From the NCBI GenBank assembly GCA_014218215.1, contig CP043652.1:2604001-2668000 (forward strand): DNA of 64,000 nt. The letters run 5' to 3'. The notes under the pieces were generated by a model. The model ran no database searches. It saw nothing but the letters and a program-made list of their open reading frames with translations, and was not told the origin of the DNA. How positions within the stretch are numbered: the stretch's first letter is position 1; every line of letters starts with the position of its first letter. Of this stretch, positions 15,775 through 26,003 are shown in pieces. The stretch comes from Geodermatophilaceae bacterium NBWT11 (GTDB lineage Bacteria > Actinomycetota > Actinomycetes > Mycobacteriales > Geodermatophilaceae). Position numbers and translations under genes: made by a program.

Positions 15775-16779
15775 GTGCTGCGCTTCATCGTCCGCCGGCT
15801 CCTGCAGCTGATCCCGATCCTGCTGGGGCTGTCGATCCTGCTCTTCGCGTGGCTGCGGGCACTGCCCGGTGGCCCCGCGCTCGCCGCCCTCGGTGAGCGC
15901 GCCACGCCGCAGCGCATCGCCGAGTACAACGAGGCCTTCGGTCTCAACGAGCCGGTCTACGTCCAGTACCTCAAGTTCCTGGGCCGCGCGGTCCAGCTGG
16001 ACTTCGGCACCTCGGCCCGCACCGGCCAGTCGGTCACCTCGGAGTTCTTCCTCCGCTTCCCGGGCACCATCGAGCTGACCCTCTTCGCGATGGCCTTCGC
16101 CATCGGCGTCGGCATCCCGCTGGGCTACCTGGCCGCGAAGAAGCACGGCGGCTTCGTCGACAACGCCTCGGTCATCGGCTCGCTGCTCGGGGTCACCATC
16201 CCGGTCTTCTTCCTGGCCTACCTGCTGCGCCTGGTGTTCGCCGTCGAGCTGGGCTGGCTGCCCGGCTCCGGCCGCCAGGACGTCCGCATCGACGCCACCC
16301 ACATCACCAACTTCTACGTCCTGGACGGCCTGCTCACCCGGGAGTGGGACGCCGCCTGGGACGCCCTGACCCACCTCGTGCTGCCCGGCGTCGCGCTGGG
16401 CACCATCCCGCTGGCGATCATCGTCCGGATCACCCGGGCCGCGGTCCTGGACGTGGTGAACGAGGACTACGTGCGGACGGCGAACGCCAAGGGCCTGGCC
16501 ACGACGACGGTGCGCAACCGGCACGTCGTCCGCAACGCCCTGCTCCCGGTCTCCACCACCATCGGGCTGCAGACCGGCCTGCTGCTGAGCGGGGCCGTGC
16601 TCACCGAGACCGTCTTCGCCTTCGGTGGGGTGGGTTCGGCGTTGCGGCAGGCGATCAGCGACCGTGACTACGCCCTGCTGCAGGGCTTCATCCTCATCCT
16701 GGCGGTGGTCTACGTGCTGGTGAACCTGCTGGTCGACGTCTCCTACGGGCTGCTCGACCCCCGGGTGCGCACCCGATGA
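15775..16779 (+). CDS. ABC transporter permease, DppB/OppB type
   Basis: A 334-residue inner-membrane permease with about six helices. The N-terminus LRFIVRRLLQLIPILLGLSI is typical of DppB proteins, and the EAA-like loop is RITRAAVLDVVNEDYVRTA then AKGL. The GTG at 15775 follows GAGAGGCTGACC and fits family length; an in-frame upstream ATG at 15709 lies inside the intergenic hairpin. It overlaps the next permease as ATGA. Confidence 0.93.
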   Translation: MLRFIVRRLLQLIPILLGLSILLFAWLRALPGGPALAALGERATPQRIAEYNEAFGLNEPVYVQYLKFLGRAVQLDFGTSARTGQSVTSEFFLRFPGTIELTLFAMAFAIGVGIPLGYLAAKKHGGFVDNASVIGSLLGVTIPVFFLAYLLRLVFAVELGWLPGSGRQDVRIDATHITNFYVLDGLLTREWDAAWDALTHLVLPGVALGTIPLAIIVRITRAAVLDVVNEDYVRTANAKGLATTTVRNRHVVRNALLPVSTTIGLQTGLLLSGAVLTETVFAFGGVGSALRQAISDRDYALLQGFILILAVVYVLVNLLVDVSYGLLDPRVRTR

Positions 16780-17725
16780 GCGCCCCGACCCTGGTCCCCG
16801 GCGGACGCCGCCGGGAGAAGATCGACGAGCTGGCCGCCCGGGCCGGTGCGCTGTCGGCCGGTGCCGGTGGCGAGTCGCTGTTCCGCAGCGCCGTCCGCCG
16901 CCTGCGCCGCGACCCGGTGGCCATCATCGGCGCGGTCATCGTCGTCGTGTTCCTGGTCGTGGCGATCCTGGCGCCGTTCCTCGCGCCCCGGGACCCCTAC
17001 GCCCAGACATTGCTCTCGGAGGTCCGGCAGGGTTCCATCCCCGGCGCCCGGGAGGGCTTCCCGCTGGGCGTGGACCAGCTCGGCCGCGACGTCCTCTCGC
17101 GGCTGATCGTCGGGTCGCGGCAGTCGCTGGTCATCGGCGTGGTCTCCACCGTGCTCGGCGCGGCCGTCGGCATGGTGCTGGGCATCCTGGCCGGCGGGCT
17201 GGGCGGCAAGGTCGACACGATCGTCATGCGGTTCGTCGACATCCTGCTGTCCATCCCCGGCCTGCTCATGGCGATCAGCGTCTCGGTGCTGCTGGGGGCC
17301 AACCAGCTGTCGCTGATGATCGCGATCGCGGTGACCCAGGTGCCGGTGTTCGCCCGCCTGCTGCGCGGGTCGATGCTCGTCCAGCGGGACAGCGACTACG
17401 CCCTGGCCGCCCGTGCGCTGGGCGTCAAGCGCCGGAAGATCGTGCTGGGTCACGTGCTGCCCAACTCGCTGTCCCCGGTGATCGTGCAGGCGACGCTGTC
17501 GCTGGCCACGGCGATCATCGAGGCCGCGGCGCTGAGCTTCCTGGGTCTCGGCGACCCCGACATCAGCCGGCCCGAGTGGGGAGCCATGCTCGCCAGCGCC
17601 CAGGCCGTGCTGTCGGTCCGCCCGGAGCTGGCCGTCTACCCGGCGCTGTGCATCATCGTGGTCGCGCTCGGCTTCACCCTGCTCGGGGAGTCGCTGCGCG
17701 AGGCCCTCGACCCCAAGTTCCGGCG

Positions 17726-17729
<4 letters not shown>
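16776..17729 (+). CDS. ABC transporter permease, DppC/OppC type
   Basis: A 317-residue permease. A cytoplasmic N-terminal stretch is followed by a first helix (AIIGAVIVVVFLVVAILAPF) and a periplasmic segment with the family signature PLGVDQLGRDVLSRLI. The EAA loop (DYALAARALGVKRRKIVLGHVLPN) binds the ATPases. It pairs with the upstream DppB-type subunit. Start and stop overlap neighbours as ATGA and GTGA. Confidence 0.94.
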
Positions 17730-18756
<1,027 letters not shown>

Positions 18757-18760
<4 letters not shown>

Positions 18761-19884
18761 CCGCCGCCGCCGAACCCCTGCTGCGGGTCGAGGGCCTCAA
18801 GGTGCACTTCCCGATCAAGCGCGGGGTCTTCATCGACCGCACGATCGGGCACGTCAAGGCCGTCGACGGCGTGGACCTGTCCATCGAGCGGGGGACGACG
18901 TACGGCCTGGTCGGGGAGTCCGGCTGCGGCAAGTCGACCCTGGGCCGGGCGATCCTCCGGCTGGAGGAGCCCACCGCCGGTCAGGTCTGGTTCGACGGGG
19001 TGGACGTCGCCTCGTTGAAGCCCGAGCCGCTGCGGCACATGCGCCGCCGCATGCAGATGGTCTTCCAGGACCCGCTGGGCTCCCTCGACCCCCGGCAGGA
19101 CGTCGAGTCGCTGCTGGCCGAACCGCTCAAGGCGCACGGCCTGGGCGGGGACAAGGCCGCCATCTCCACCCGGCTGCGCGAGCTGCTGGACGCCGTCGGG
19201 CTGCCCTCGGCCGCGCTGCGCCGGTACCCGCACGAGTTCTCCGGCGGTCAGCGCCAGCGCATCGGCATCGCCCGGGCCATCACCGTCGAACCCGACCTGC
19301 TCATCGCCGACGAGCCGGTGTCGGCCCTCGACGTCTCGGTGCAGGCCCAGGTGCTCAACCTGCTCGAGGAGCTGCAGGGCCGTCTCGGGCTGACCTACCT
19401 GGTGATCGCGCACGACCTGGCCGTCGTCCGGCACATCTCCGACACCGTCGGGGTCATGTACCTGGGCTCGCTGGTCGAGCAGGCGCCGGCCGACTCGCTC
19501 TACGAGCAGCCGCTGCACCCGTACACCCGGTCGCTGATGAGCGCGGTCCCGGTGCCCGACCCCGTCGTGGAGGACTCCCGCGAGCGGATCCTGCTCTCGG
19601 GTGACCTGCCCTCCCCGGCGGACCCGCCCTCGGGCTGCCGGTTCCACACCCGCTGCCCGTGGCGCCAGGAGACCCGGTGCGACACCGAGGTGCCGGTGCT
19701 GCGCGAGCTCGCCCCGGCGCACCTGGTGGCCTGCCACTGGGCCGAGGACGTCCGGGACGGGAAGCTGCTGCCCAAGGGCCCCGAGGAGGTCGCCGCCACC
19801 CAGGGCGTCTCGATCGCGGCCACCGGCGCGGACGTCGCCCCGGACTCGATGGTGGCGGTCGACCAGCCGATCGAGCGCCGCTAG
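18757..19884 (+). CDS. Peptide ABC transporter ATPase, DppF/OppF type
   Basis: A 375-residue ATPase. It opens with the segment [18 protein letters not shown], typical of DppF/OppF proteins. Walker A is GESGCGKST, the signature [14 protein letters not shown], and Walker [13 protein letters not shown]. The C-terminal cysteine motif is [16 protein letters not shown]. The last 45 or so residues are an extension beyond the usual family end. The GTG start is coupled to the DppD-type gene. It is the last gene of the importer operon. Confidence 0.95.
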
Positions 19885-19931
19885 CGCCGACCGGCGGGGT
19901 GGGGCGGCCGGGATGCGCCAGGATGGCCGCC

Positions 19932-21890
19932 ATGCGCCGACCGCCCCTCCCGCTGGCCCGCCTGCTCGTCGTGCTCGGGCTGGTCGCCGCCCCGGTGCTG
20001 CTGGCCTCCCCGGCGTCGGCGCAGGAGCCGTCCCGGCTGGCCGACCAGCTCACCGACGACGCCGGGGTGCTCTCCGACGCCGACCGGGCCGAGGTGGAGA
20101 CCGCACTCCAGGAGCTGCAGGACGCCGACGGCACCCAGCTGTTCGTCGTCTTCGTGGACACCTTCGACGGGCAGAGCGGCCCCGACTGGGCCACCGAGAC
20201 CGCCGAGCTGTCCGGGCTGGGCACCTCCGACGCGCTGTTCGCCGTCGCTGTCGAGGACCGGGCCTACGGGATCGACGTGGCCGACGGGTTCCGGCTGAGC
20301 GCAGCCGAGATGGACGACCTGGCGGTCAGCGACGTCGAGCCCCGGCTCGGCGACGACGAGTGGGGTGCTGCGGCGGTGGCGCTGGCCGAGGGGCTGACCC
20401 CGGGCTCGCCGCCGTGGGCCGCCCTGGGGATCGGGGCCGGCGTGCTCGCGGTGGGTGGCGGCGGGTTCCTGGTGGTCAAGCGCCGCCGGGACGCCGCCGA
20501 GGAGGCCGAGCGGGTGCGCGAGGCCGGTCCCTACCCGGACGAGAGCACCGAGCAGCTCACCGCCCGGGCCAGCGAGGGCCTGCTGGCCGTCGACGAGGCC
20601 GTCCGCACCTCCCAGCTGGACCTGGACTTCGCCCGGCTGCAGTACGGCGAGGCCGCGGTCGGTGAGTTTGCCGGCACGGTGGGGACGGCGAGGCAGGAGA
20701 TGGCCGAGGCGTTCTCGATCCGCCAGCAGCTCGACGACGAGACGCCCGAGAACGAGCCCACCCAGCGGCGGATGCTGGCCCGGCTGCTCGAGCTGGTGCA
20801 GGCCGCCGACGACCGGCTCGACGCCCAGGCCGCGGCCTTCGCCGCCCTGCGGGACCTGGAGGCGAACGCGCCCCGGGTGCTCGACGGGCTCACCCCGCGG
20901 GTGACCGCGCTGACCGGTCGGTTCGCAGCCGAGGAGCAGCGGGTCGAGGCGCTGCGCCGGCGGTGGGCCCCGGCGGTCGCGGCCTCGGTCGAGCAGGCGG
21001 TGCCCGAGGCCCGGCAGCACGTCGCCGCCGCCGATGCGGCGCTCGCCGCCGCGCGCAGCGAGGTGCAGGCCGGCCGGCCCGGCGCCGCGGTGTCCCCGCT
21101 GCGTGCGGCGGAGGCCGCGGTCGCCTCGGCCCAGTTCGCGCTGGACTCGGTCGGGGCCCGCGAGCAGGAGGTGCAGGCAGCGGCCACCGGGGTCGCCGAG
21201 GCCCGCGCCGACCTGCAGGCCGGCATCGTCTCGGCCGGTCAGGCCGACCCCGCCGACGCCTCCGCCCTCGCCGAGCCGGTGCGCCAGGCGCGGGAGGCCC
21301 TCGCGGTCGCCGACCAGCTGACGGCCGGCCCGGCGCCGGACCCGCTCACCGCGCTGGCCCGGCTCGACGCCGCCGACGACACCCTGGACGCCGCCCTCGG
21401 CGCTGCCCAGCAGGCCGTCGCCGCCCGCCGGGACGCCGCCGCCCGGGCCGAGCGGGCCGTGCTGAGTGCCCGGATGGCGGTCGGCAACGCCACCACCGCC
21501 GTGGCCGGTGGCCGGTCCTACGCCTCCACCGAGTCGCGCACCCGGCTCAGCGAGGCCGAGCGGCACCTCGCCGCCGCCGAGGCCGCCCTGGCCGGTGACC
21601 CCGCGGCAGCCACCAGCGAGGCCGGCCAGGCCTCGTCGCTGGCCGAGCGGGCCGTCTCGATCATCACCGCGGCCCGGCGCCGGCAGCAGGACCTGGACTC
21701 GAGCTACAGCGGGGGTGGCGGGTTCTTCGGCGGGTCCGGGGGTGGCTGGTCGGGCGGGTCGTCCTACCGCAGCTCCCGCACCCGGTCGTCGTCCCGCTCG
21801 TCGCGGTCCTCGAGCCGGTCGTCGTCCTCGGGTCGGCGGAGCTCCGGCGGCCGGTCGGGTGGACGGCGGAGTTCCGGCGGCCGCTTCTGA
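19932..21890 (+). CDS. TPM-domain membrane protein with Ser/Arg-rich tail (paralogue 1)
   Basis: A 652-residue protein. The signal peptide probably is cleaved after ASA30. A TPM (TLP18.3/Psb32/MOLO-1) domain follows (about 35-155: DDAGVLSDADRAEVETALQ, LFVVFVDTFDG), then one membrane helix (162-182) with KRRR on the inside. About 400 residues of Ala/Glu/Arg-rich helix follow, likely coiled coil. The tail is a Gly-, Ser- and Arg-rich stretch, basic and low in complexity. A CAGGAT box 7 bases ahead supports the ATG at 19932. Function is unknown; the next gene is a full-length paralogue. Confidence 0.88.
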   Translation: MRRPPLPLARLLVVLGLVAAPVLLASPASAQEPSRLADQLTDDAGVLSDADRAEVETALQELQDADGTQLFVVFVDTFDGQSGPDWATETAELSGLGTSDALFAVAVEDRAYGIDVADGFRLSAAEMDDLAVSDVEPRLGDDEWGAAAVALAEGLTPGSPPWAALGIGAGVLAVGGGGFLVVKRRRDAAEEAERVREAGPYPDESTEQLTARASEGLLAVDEAVRTSQLDLDFARLQYGEAAVGEFAGTVGTARQEMAEAFSIRQQLDDETPENEPTQRRMLARLLELVQAADDRLDAQAAAFAALRDLEANAPRVLDGLTPRVTALTGRFAAEEQRVEALRRRWAPAVAASVEQAVPEARQHVAAADAALAAARSEVQAGRPGAAVSPLRAAEAAVASAQFALDSVGAREQEVQAAATGVAEARADLQAGIVSAGQADPADASALAEPVRQAREALAVADQLTAGPAPDPLTALARLDAADDTLDAALGAAQQAVAARRDAAARAERAVLSARMAVGNATTAVAGGRSYASTESRTRLSEAERHLAAAEAALAGDPAAATSEAGQASSLAERAVSIITAARRRQQDLDSSYSGGGGFFGGSGGGWSGGSSYRSSRTRSSSRSSRSSSRSSSSGRRSSGGRSGGRRSSGGRF

Positions 21891-21930
21891 CGTCCAGCGG
21901 GCACACAGCTCGCTGAGGGACGATGGAGGC

Positions 21931-23934
21931 ATGCGTCTGCCGTACCGCCTCCTCGCCGGGTCCGCCGTCGGCGCCACCGTCCTCCTCGCCGGAGCTGGTC
22001 CCGTGCTGGCCGAGGCGCCCTTCTCGCCCGTCGAACAGGTCACCGACAACGCCGACGTGCTCTCCGCGGACGAGGAGCAGCAGGTCCAGGACGCCATCGA
22101 CGTCCTGCAGGACGACGGCACCTCGCTCTACGTCGTCTACGTGGACTCCTTCGACGACCTCACCCCTGCCGAGTGGACCGAGCAGAGCTACACCGACGGC
22201 GGGCTGGGCGGGAACGACGTGCTGCTGGCGGTCGCCGTGGACAGCAACCGCGTCGGGGCGGGCACGGCCCAGACGGGCACGGACCTGCAGCAGATCGTCC
22301 AGGACGACGTGGAGCCCCTGCTCGGCCAGGGGGAGTACGCCACGGCGGCGGTCACGTTGGCCGAGGAGCTGCAGCCCGGGGACGGCGGCACGATCGCCCT
22401 GGGTGCGCTGGCCGGGATCGCCGTCGTCGGTGGTGGCGGGTACGCCCTGCTGCGCAACCGCCGGAAGAAGAAGGTCGCGGCGGCCTCGGCGCAGGCCCGC
22501 CGGGAGCGCGAGGAGGCCGAGGCGGCTGCGGCCGACCCGCACCACGGCACCCCGACCCAGCAGCTGACCTTCCGGGCCAGCGAGGAGCTGCTCGCCTTGG
22601 ACGAGGCGGTCAAGACCTCCGAGCTGGACCTCGCCTACGCCCGCTCGCAGTACGGCGACGGCCCGGTGGCCGGGTTCGGCGACGCGCTGGCGGAGTCCAA
22701 GGCCGAGCTGTCCCGGGCGTTCACCATCCGGCAGGAGCTCGACGACGACATCCCGGAGGACGAGCCCACCCAGCGCCGGATGCTCACCGAGCTGCTCGAG
22801 CTCACCGGCACCGCCCGCACCCGGCTGGAGGGCCAGCGGGAGTCCTACGCCGAGCTGCGCCACCTGGCCGACTCCGCCCCCGAGGCGCTGGAGGCGCTGA
22901 CCCCCGTCGCCACCCGGCTGCGCGGTCGGCTGCCCGACGGTGAGCGCACGCTCACCTGGCTCGCCGAGCGCTACGCCCGCTCCGCGTGGGCGCCGGTGGC
23001 CGACAACGTGGCCGAGGCGCAGGCCCGGATCGAACGGGCCGAGCAGCTCGTCGTCGCCGGCCGGGCCGAGATCGAGGCCGGCCGGCCCAACGGTGCCGTC
23101 CCCGCCGTCCGGGCCGGGGAGGACTCCCTGGCCGAGGCCGGCAAGCTGCTGGACGCCGTCGACCGCACCGTGGCCGACCTGCGCGACGCCCCCGGGCACT
23201 TCGAGGCCGTGCGCGCGGAGACCGAGCGCGACATCGCCGAGGCGAAGGCGATGCTCGCCCGCAACGTGGACACCCCCGGGCTGCGCGAGCAGCTGGCCCG
23301 CGCGGAGGCGGCACTGGCCGGCTCGGTCGGGACGCTGCAGCCCACCGACGGGTCGCTGCCCGACCCCGTCGCGGTGACCCGCCGGCTCGACGAGGCCGAC
23401 CTCGCGCTGGAGGCCGCGCTCGAGCCCGCGCGCGACCTGCGTCAGCAGCAGGAGCGGGCCACCGCCCACCTGCAGCAGGCGATCCGCTCGGCCGACGCCT
23501 CGGTGGCTGCAGCCGGGGACTTCATCACCACCCGCCGCGGGGCCGTCGGCAGCTCGGCGCGCACCCGGCTGGCCGAGGCCGAGCGGTACCTCGACGACGC
23601 CTCACGGTCCGGGTCGAGCGACCCGATCGCCGCACTGCGGTCCGCCCAGCGGGCCGACGCGTTGGCCCAGCAGGCGATGCAGGCCGCCCAGCAGGACGTG
23701 CAGGACTACCAGGACGGCCAGTACGGCGGTGGCGGCTACGGCCGGCCCGGGTACGGCCGCGGCGGGTACGGCGGCAGCGGATTCGGGCCGGGCCTGGCCG
23801 GCGGCCTGCTCGGCGGGCTGCTGCTGGGTGGCATGGGCGGCGGCAACGGCGGCGGGTTCGGTGGCGGCGGGGGCGGCGACTTCGGCGGTGGCGACTTCGG
23901 GGGCGGCGGCGACTTCGGCGGCGGCGGCTTCTGA
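21931..23934 (+). CDS. TPM-domain membrane protein with Gly-rich tail (paralogue 2)
   Basis: A 667-residue protein of the same plan as the gene before it. It has a signal peptide (cleavage near A27), a TPM domain (about 32-150), one membrane helix (153-174) followed by RNRRKKK, and a long helical region aligning block by block with paralogue 1 (for example TQQLTFRASEELLALDEAV and the DEPTQRRML stretch). The last 90 residues are nearly all Gly, with Tyr, Arg and Phe, ending in GGDFGGGG-type repeats. GGAGG precedes the ATG. The cytoplasmic tail differs in chemistry from the Ser/Arg tail of its partner. Confidence 0.88.
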   Translation: MRLPYRLLAGSAVGATVLLAGAGPVLAEAPFSPVEQVTDNADVLSADEEQQVQDAIDVLQDDGTSLYVVYVDSFDDLTPAEWTEQSYTDGGLGGNDVLLAVAVDSNRVGAGTAQTGTDLQQIVQDDVEPLLGQGEYATAAVTLAEELQPGDGGTIALGALAGIAVVGGGGYALLRNRRKKKVAAASAQARREREEAEAAAADPHHGTPTQQLTFRASEELLALDEAVKTSELDLAYARSQYGDGPVAGFGDALAESKAELSRAFTIRQELDDDIPEDEPTQRRMLTELLELTGTARTRLEGQRESYAELRHLADSAPEALEALTPVATRLRGRLPDGERTLTWLAERYARSAWAPVADNVAEAQARIERAEQLVVAGRAEIEAGRPNGAVPAVRAGEDSLAEAGKLLDAVDRTVADLRDAPGHFEAVRAETERDIAEAKAMLARNVDTPGLREQLARAEAALAGSVGTLQPTDGSLPDPVAVTRRLDEADLALEAALEPARDLRQQQERATAHLQQAIRSADASVAAAGDFITTRRGAVGSSARTRLAEAERYLDDASRSGSSDPIAALRSAQRADALAQQAMQAAQQDVQDYQDGQYGGGGYGRPGYGRGGYGGSGFGPGLAGGLLGGLLLGGMGGGNGGGFGGGGGGDFGGGDFGGGGDFGGGGF

Positions 23935-23978
23935 GTGGAGGGCAGCAGCGCAGAGGACCTGCGCTGCTGCCCTCCACT
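23934..23978. terminator. 20-bp perfect hairpin between converging genes
   Basis: Arms 23934-23953 and 23959-23978 are fully complementary, with the loop AGGAC. The arms start at the last base of the TPM gene stop and end in the stop codon of the pirin gene, so it is a bidirectional terminator. Confidence 0.8.
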
Positions 23979-24946
23979 CACCTCTCGCGGCCGCGGGCCT
24001 TCAGGGGGACGGGGGGCATCGGCGGGGCGCCGGTGCGCTCGCCGTCCTCGAAGCCGTCGACGTGGCCGAAGCGCTCACCGGCCTCCCACTGCTCGCGGGC
24101 CTCGGTGACCTCCTCGCCGCTGCGGCCGACGAAGTTCCACCACATGACGATCTGCTCCTCGAACGGCTCGCCCCCGAGCAGCAGCAGCCGGCTGGGCCGC
24201 TCGGCGCGCACCCGCACCGTCGTCCGGCCGGTGCCCAGGTAGAGCATCGAGCCGTGCGCCACCGGGGCGCCCTCGACCGTGGAGTCGCCGGAGGACGCGA
24301 GGACCGCGTGCTCGAAGCCCGGCTCCAGCGGCAGTTCGACGTCCGCCCCGGCCTCCAGGGCCAGATCGACACCGACCAGCGGGCTGTACGCCGTCCCCGG
24401 TGAGGTCTGCCCGGCCATCGAGCCCATCAGCACGGTCGCGGTGACGCCGTCGGAGACGAAGCCGGGCAGCGTGGCGTGGTGCTCGAAGGCCGGGGCGGTG
24501 TCCCGGGTGCCGTCGGGGAGGGCCACCCACAGCTGGGCGCCCTGCAGCAGCCGGGGGTGGGTCACCGGGGACTGCTCGCTGTGGCTGATGGCGGAGCCAG
24601 CGGTCATCAGCGCCAGTTCGCCGGGGTGGAACAGCACGTCGCTGCCGAGGGAGTCGCGGTGGTGCACCGAGCCCTCGATCAGCCAGGAGACGGTCTGCAA
24701 CCCGGTGTGCGGGTGGGGGAGCACCTGCATGCCGTCGCTGCTGGAGATGTCGTCGGGCCCGTAGTGGTCCACGAACGCCCAGGCGCCGACCATCCGGCGG
24801 CTGAGGGTGGGCAGCAGTCGGCGGACCTGCATCTTCTCGCCCAGCGTCACGCTCTTGCCGGGCAGCAGGTCCAGGGCCGGGCGAGGGGCGACGCCCCCGA
24901 GCCCGCCCAGCGTGTGCGGTGCGGGGCGGGGCTCGAGGTCGCTCAC
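23978..24946 (-). CDS. Pirin-family cupin protein
   Basis: A 322-residue bicupin of the pirin family. The N-terminal cupin carries the metal-ligand motif HPHTGLQTVSWLIEG and HRDSLGS, with a further His in ISHSEQ. Pirins are iron-containing and include quercetin 2,3-dioxygenases and redox-sensing coregulators; which applies here is unknown. The GTG start lies one base after the stop of the second pirin gene, so both are one operon read from the promoter near 25947. Confidence 0.9.
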   Translation of the reverse strand: MSDLEPRPAPHTLGGLGGVAPRPALDLLPGKSVTLGEKMQVRRLLPTLSRRMVGAWAFVDHYGPDDISSSDGMQVLPHPHTGLQTVSWLIEGSVHHRDSLGSDVLFHPGELALMTAGSAISHSEQSPVTHPRLLQGAQLWVALPDGTRDTAPAFEHHATLPGFVSDGVTATVLMGSMAGQTSPGTAYSPLVGVDLALEAGADVELPLEPGFEHAVLASSGDSTVEGAPVAHGSMLYLGTGRTTVRVRAERPSRLLLLGGEPFEEQIVMWWNFVGRSGEEVTEAREQWEAGERFGHVDGFEDGERTGAPPMPPVPLKARGRER

Positions 24947-24947
24947 G

Positions 24948-25934
24948 TCAGTCAGCCTGCCCCTGCACGCCGGCGTGCGCGACGTGCTGGGCCGGGATCG
25001 ACCCGAGGCGCCCGCCCTGCCAGTCGGTGAAGGCGTCCCGGACCTCCTCGCGGGTGTTCATCACGAAGGGCCCGTACATCGCGATGGGCTCGCGGATCGG
25101 CTGTCCGCCGAGGATCACGACGTCCAGGGACGGCGTCCGGCTGTCCTGGTGCAGGGCACCCTTGACGGTCACGGTGTCGCCGGGGCCGAAGACGGCGAGC
25201 TGGCCTCCGGTCACCGGCTGGTCGCCGGCGCCCACCGTGCCGTTGCCGGAGAGGACGTAGACCAGGGCGTTGAAGTCCGGGTTCCACGGCAGGTCCAGGG
25301 TGGCGCCGGGGGCGATGGTCGCGTGCACCATGGCCATCGGGGTGTACGTCGTCCCCGGGCCGGCGTGCCCGCCGACGTCACCGGCGATGACCCGCAGGAA
25401 CGCACCGGCGTCCGGGCTGGCCAGCAGCACCGACTGGTCGGCGCGCAGGTCCTGGTACCGGGGCTCGACCCACTTCTGCGCCTTCGGCAGGTTTACCCAG
25501 AGCTGCAGGCCGTGGAACAGACCCCCGGAGAGCACGAGCGACTCCGGCGGCTTCTCGATGTGCAGGACACCGCCGCCGGCGGTCATCCACTGGGTGTCGC
25601 CGTTGGTGATCGACCCGCCGCCACCGTGGCTGTCGGCGTGCTCGAAGGTGCCGTCGATGATGTAGGTGACGGTCTCGAAGCCGCGGTGCGGGTGCCACGA
25701 GGTGCCCTTGGGCTCACCCGGGGCGTACTCGACCTCGCCCATCTGGTCCATGTGGATGAACGGGTCCAGGTCGCGCAGGTCGACCCCGGCGAACGCGCGG
25801 CGCACCGGGAAGCCCTCGCCCTCGAAGCCACGGGGAGCGGTGGTCACCGACCGGACGCGGCGCCGGACGGTCTTCGGGGCGGGCACCGGCACCCGGGCCA
25901 ACGTGGTGGTGTCCTCGACGGTGACGGCGGGCAT
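24948..25934 (-). CDS. Pirin-family cupin protein, first gene of the pair
   Basis: A 328-residue bicupin pirin. Motifs are WHPHRGFETVTYIIDGTFEH (two His and Glu ligands) and GGGVLHIEKPPE, then a pirin C-terminal domain (GPFVMNTREEVRDAF). It differs enough from its neighbour to be an old duplicate or a separate subfamily. GGAGG lies ahead of the ATG, directly beside a perfect palindrome (25947-25962), so the pair is probably repressed by an unlinked regulator. Confidence 0.92.
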   Translation of the reverse strand: MPAVTVEDTTTLARVPVPAPKTVRRRVRSVTTAPRGFEGEGFPVRRAFAGVDLRDLDPFIHMDQMGEVEYAPGEPKGTSWHPHRGFETVTYIIDGTFEHADSHGGGGSITNGDTQWMTAGGGVLHIEKPPESLVLSGGLFHGLQLWVNLPKAQKWVEPRYQDLRADQSVLLASPDAGAFLRVIAGDVGGHAGPGTTYTPMAMVHATIAPGATLDLPWNPDFNALVYVLSGNGTVGAGDQPVTGGQLAVFGPGDTVTVKGALHQDSRTPSLDVVILGGQPIREPIAMYGPFVMNTREEVRDAFTDWQGGRLGSIPAQHVAHAGVQGQAD

Positions 25935-25946
25935 CTCGACCTCCAG

Positions 25947-25962
25947 AGTTGAGCACTCAACT
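25947..25962. promoter_or_regulatory. Perfect MarR-type palindrome before the pirin operon
   Basis: AGTTGAGCACTCAACT has two 7-base arms around CA. It sits 13 bases ahead of the ATG, next to the ribosome site. Its AT content is unlike the surroundings. The form (TTGA near TCAA) resembles MarR-family operators. No MarR gene is present in the window. Confidence 0.65.
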
Positions 25963-26003
25963 ACTTGTGTGCACCTTAAGCCACGCGCGCGGGGATGTGT
26001 TCC

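Noticed and set aside
23700-23934. Gly-rich 3' end of the second TPM gene as a separate repeat element
   Set aside because: The codons are in frame and continuous with the coiled-coil region, and the stop is followed by a normal terminator, so it is coding low-complexity sequence.
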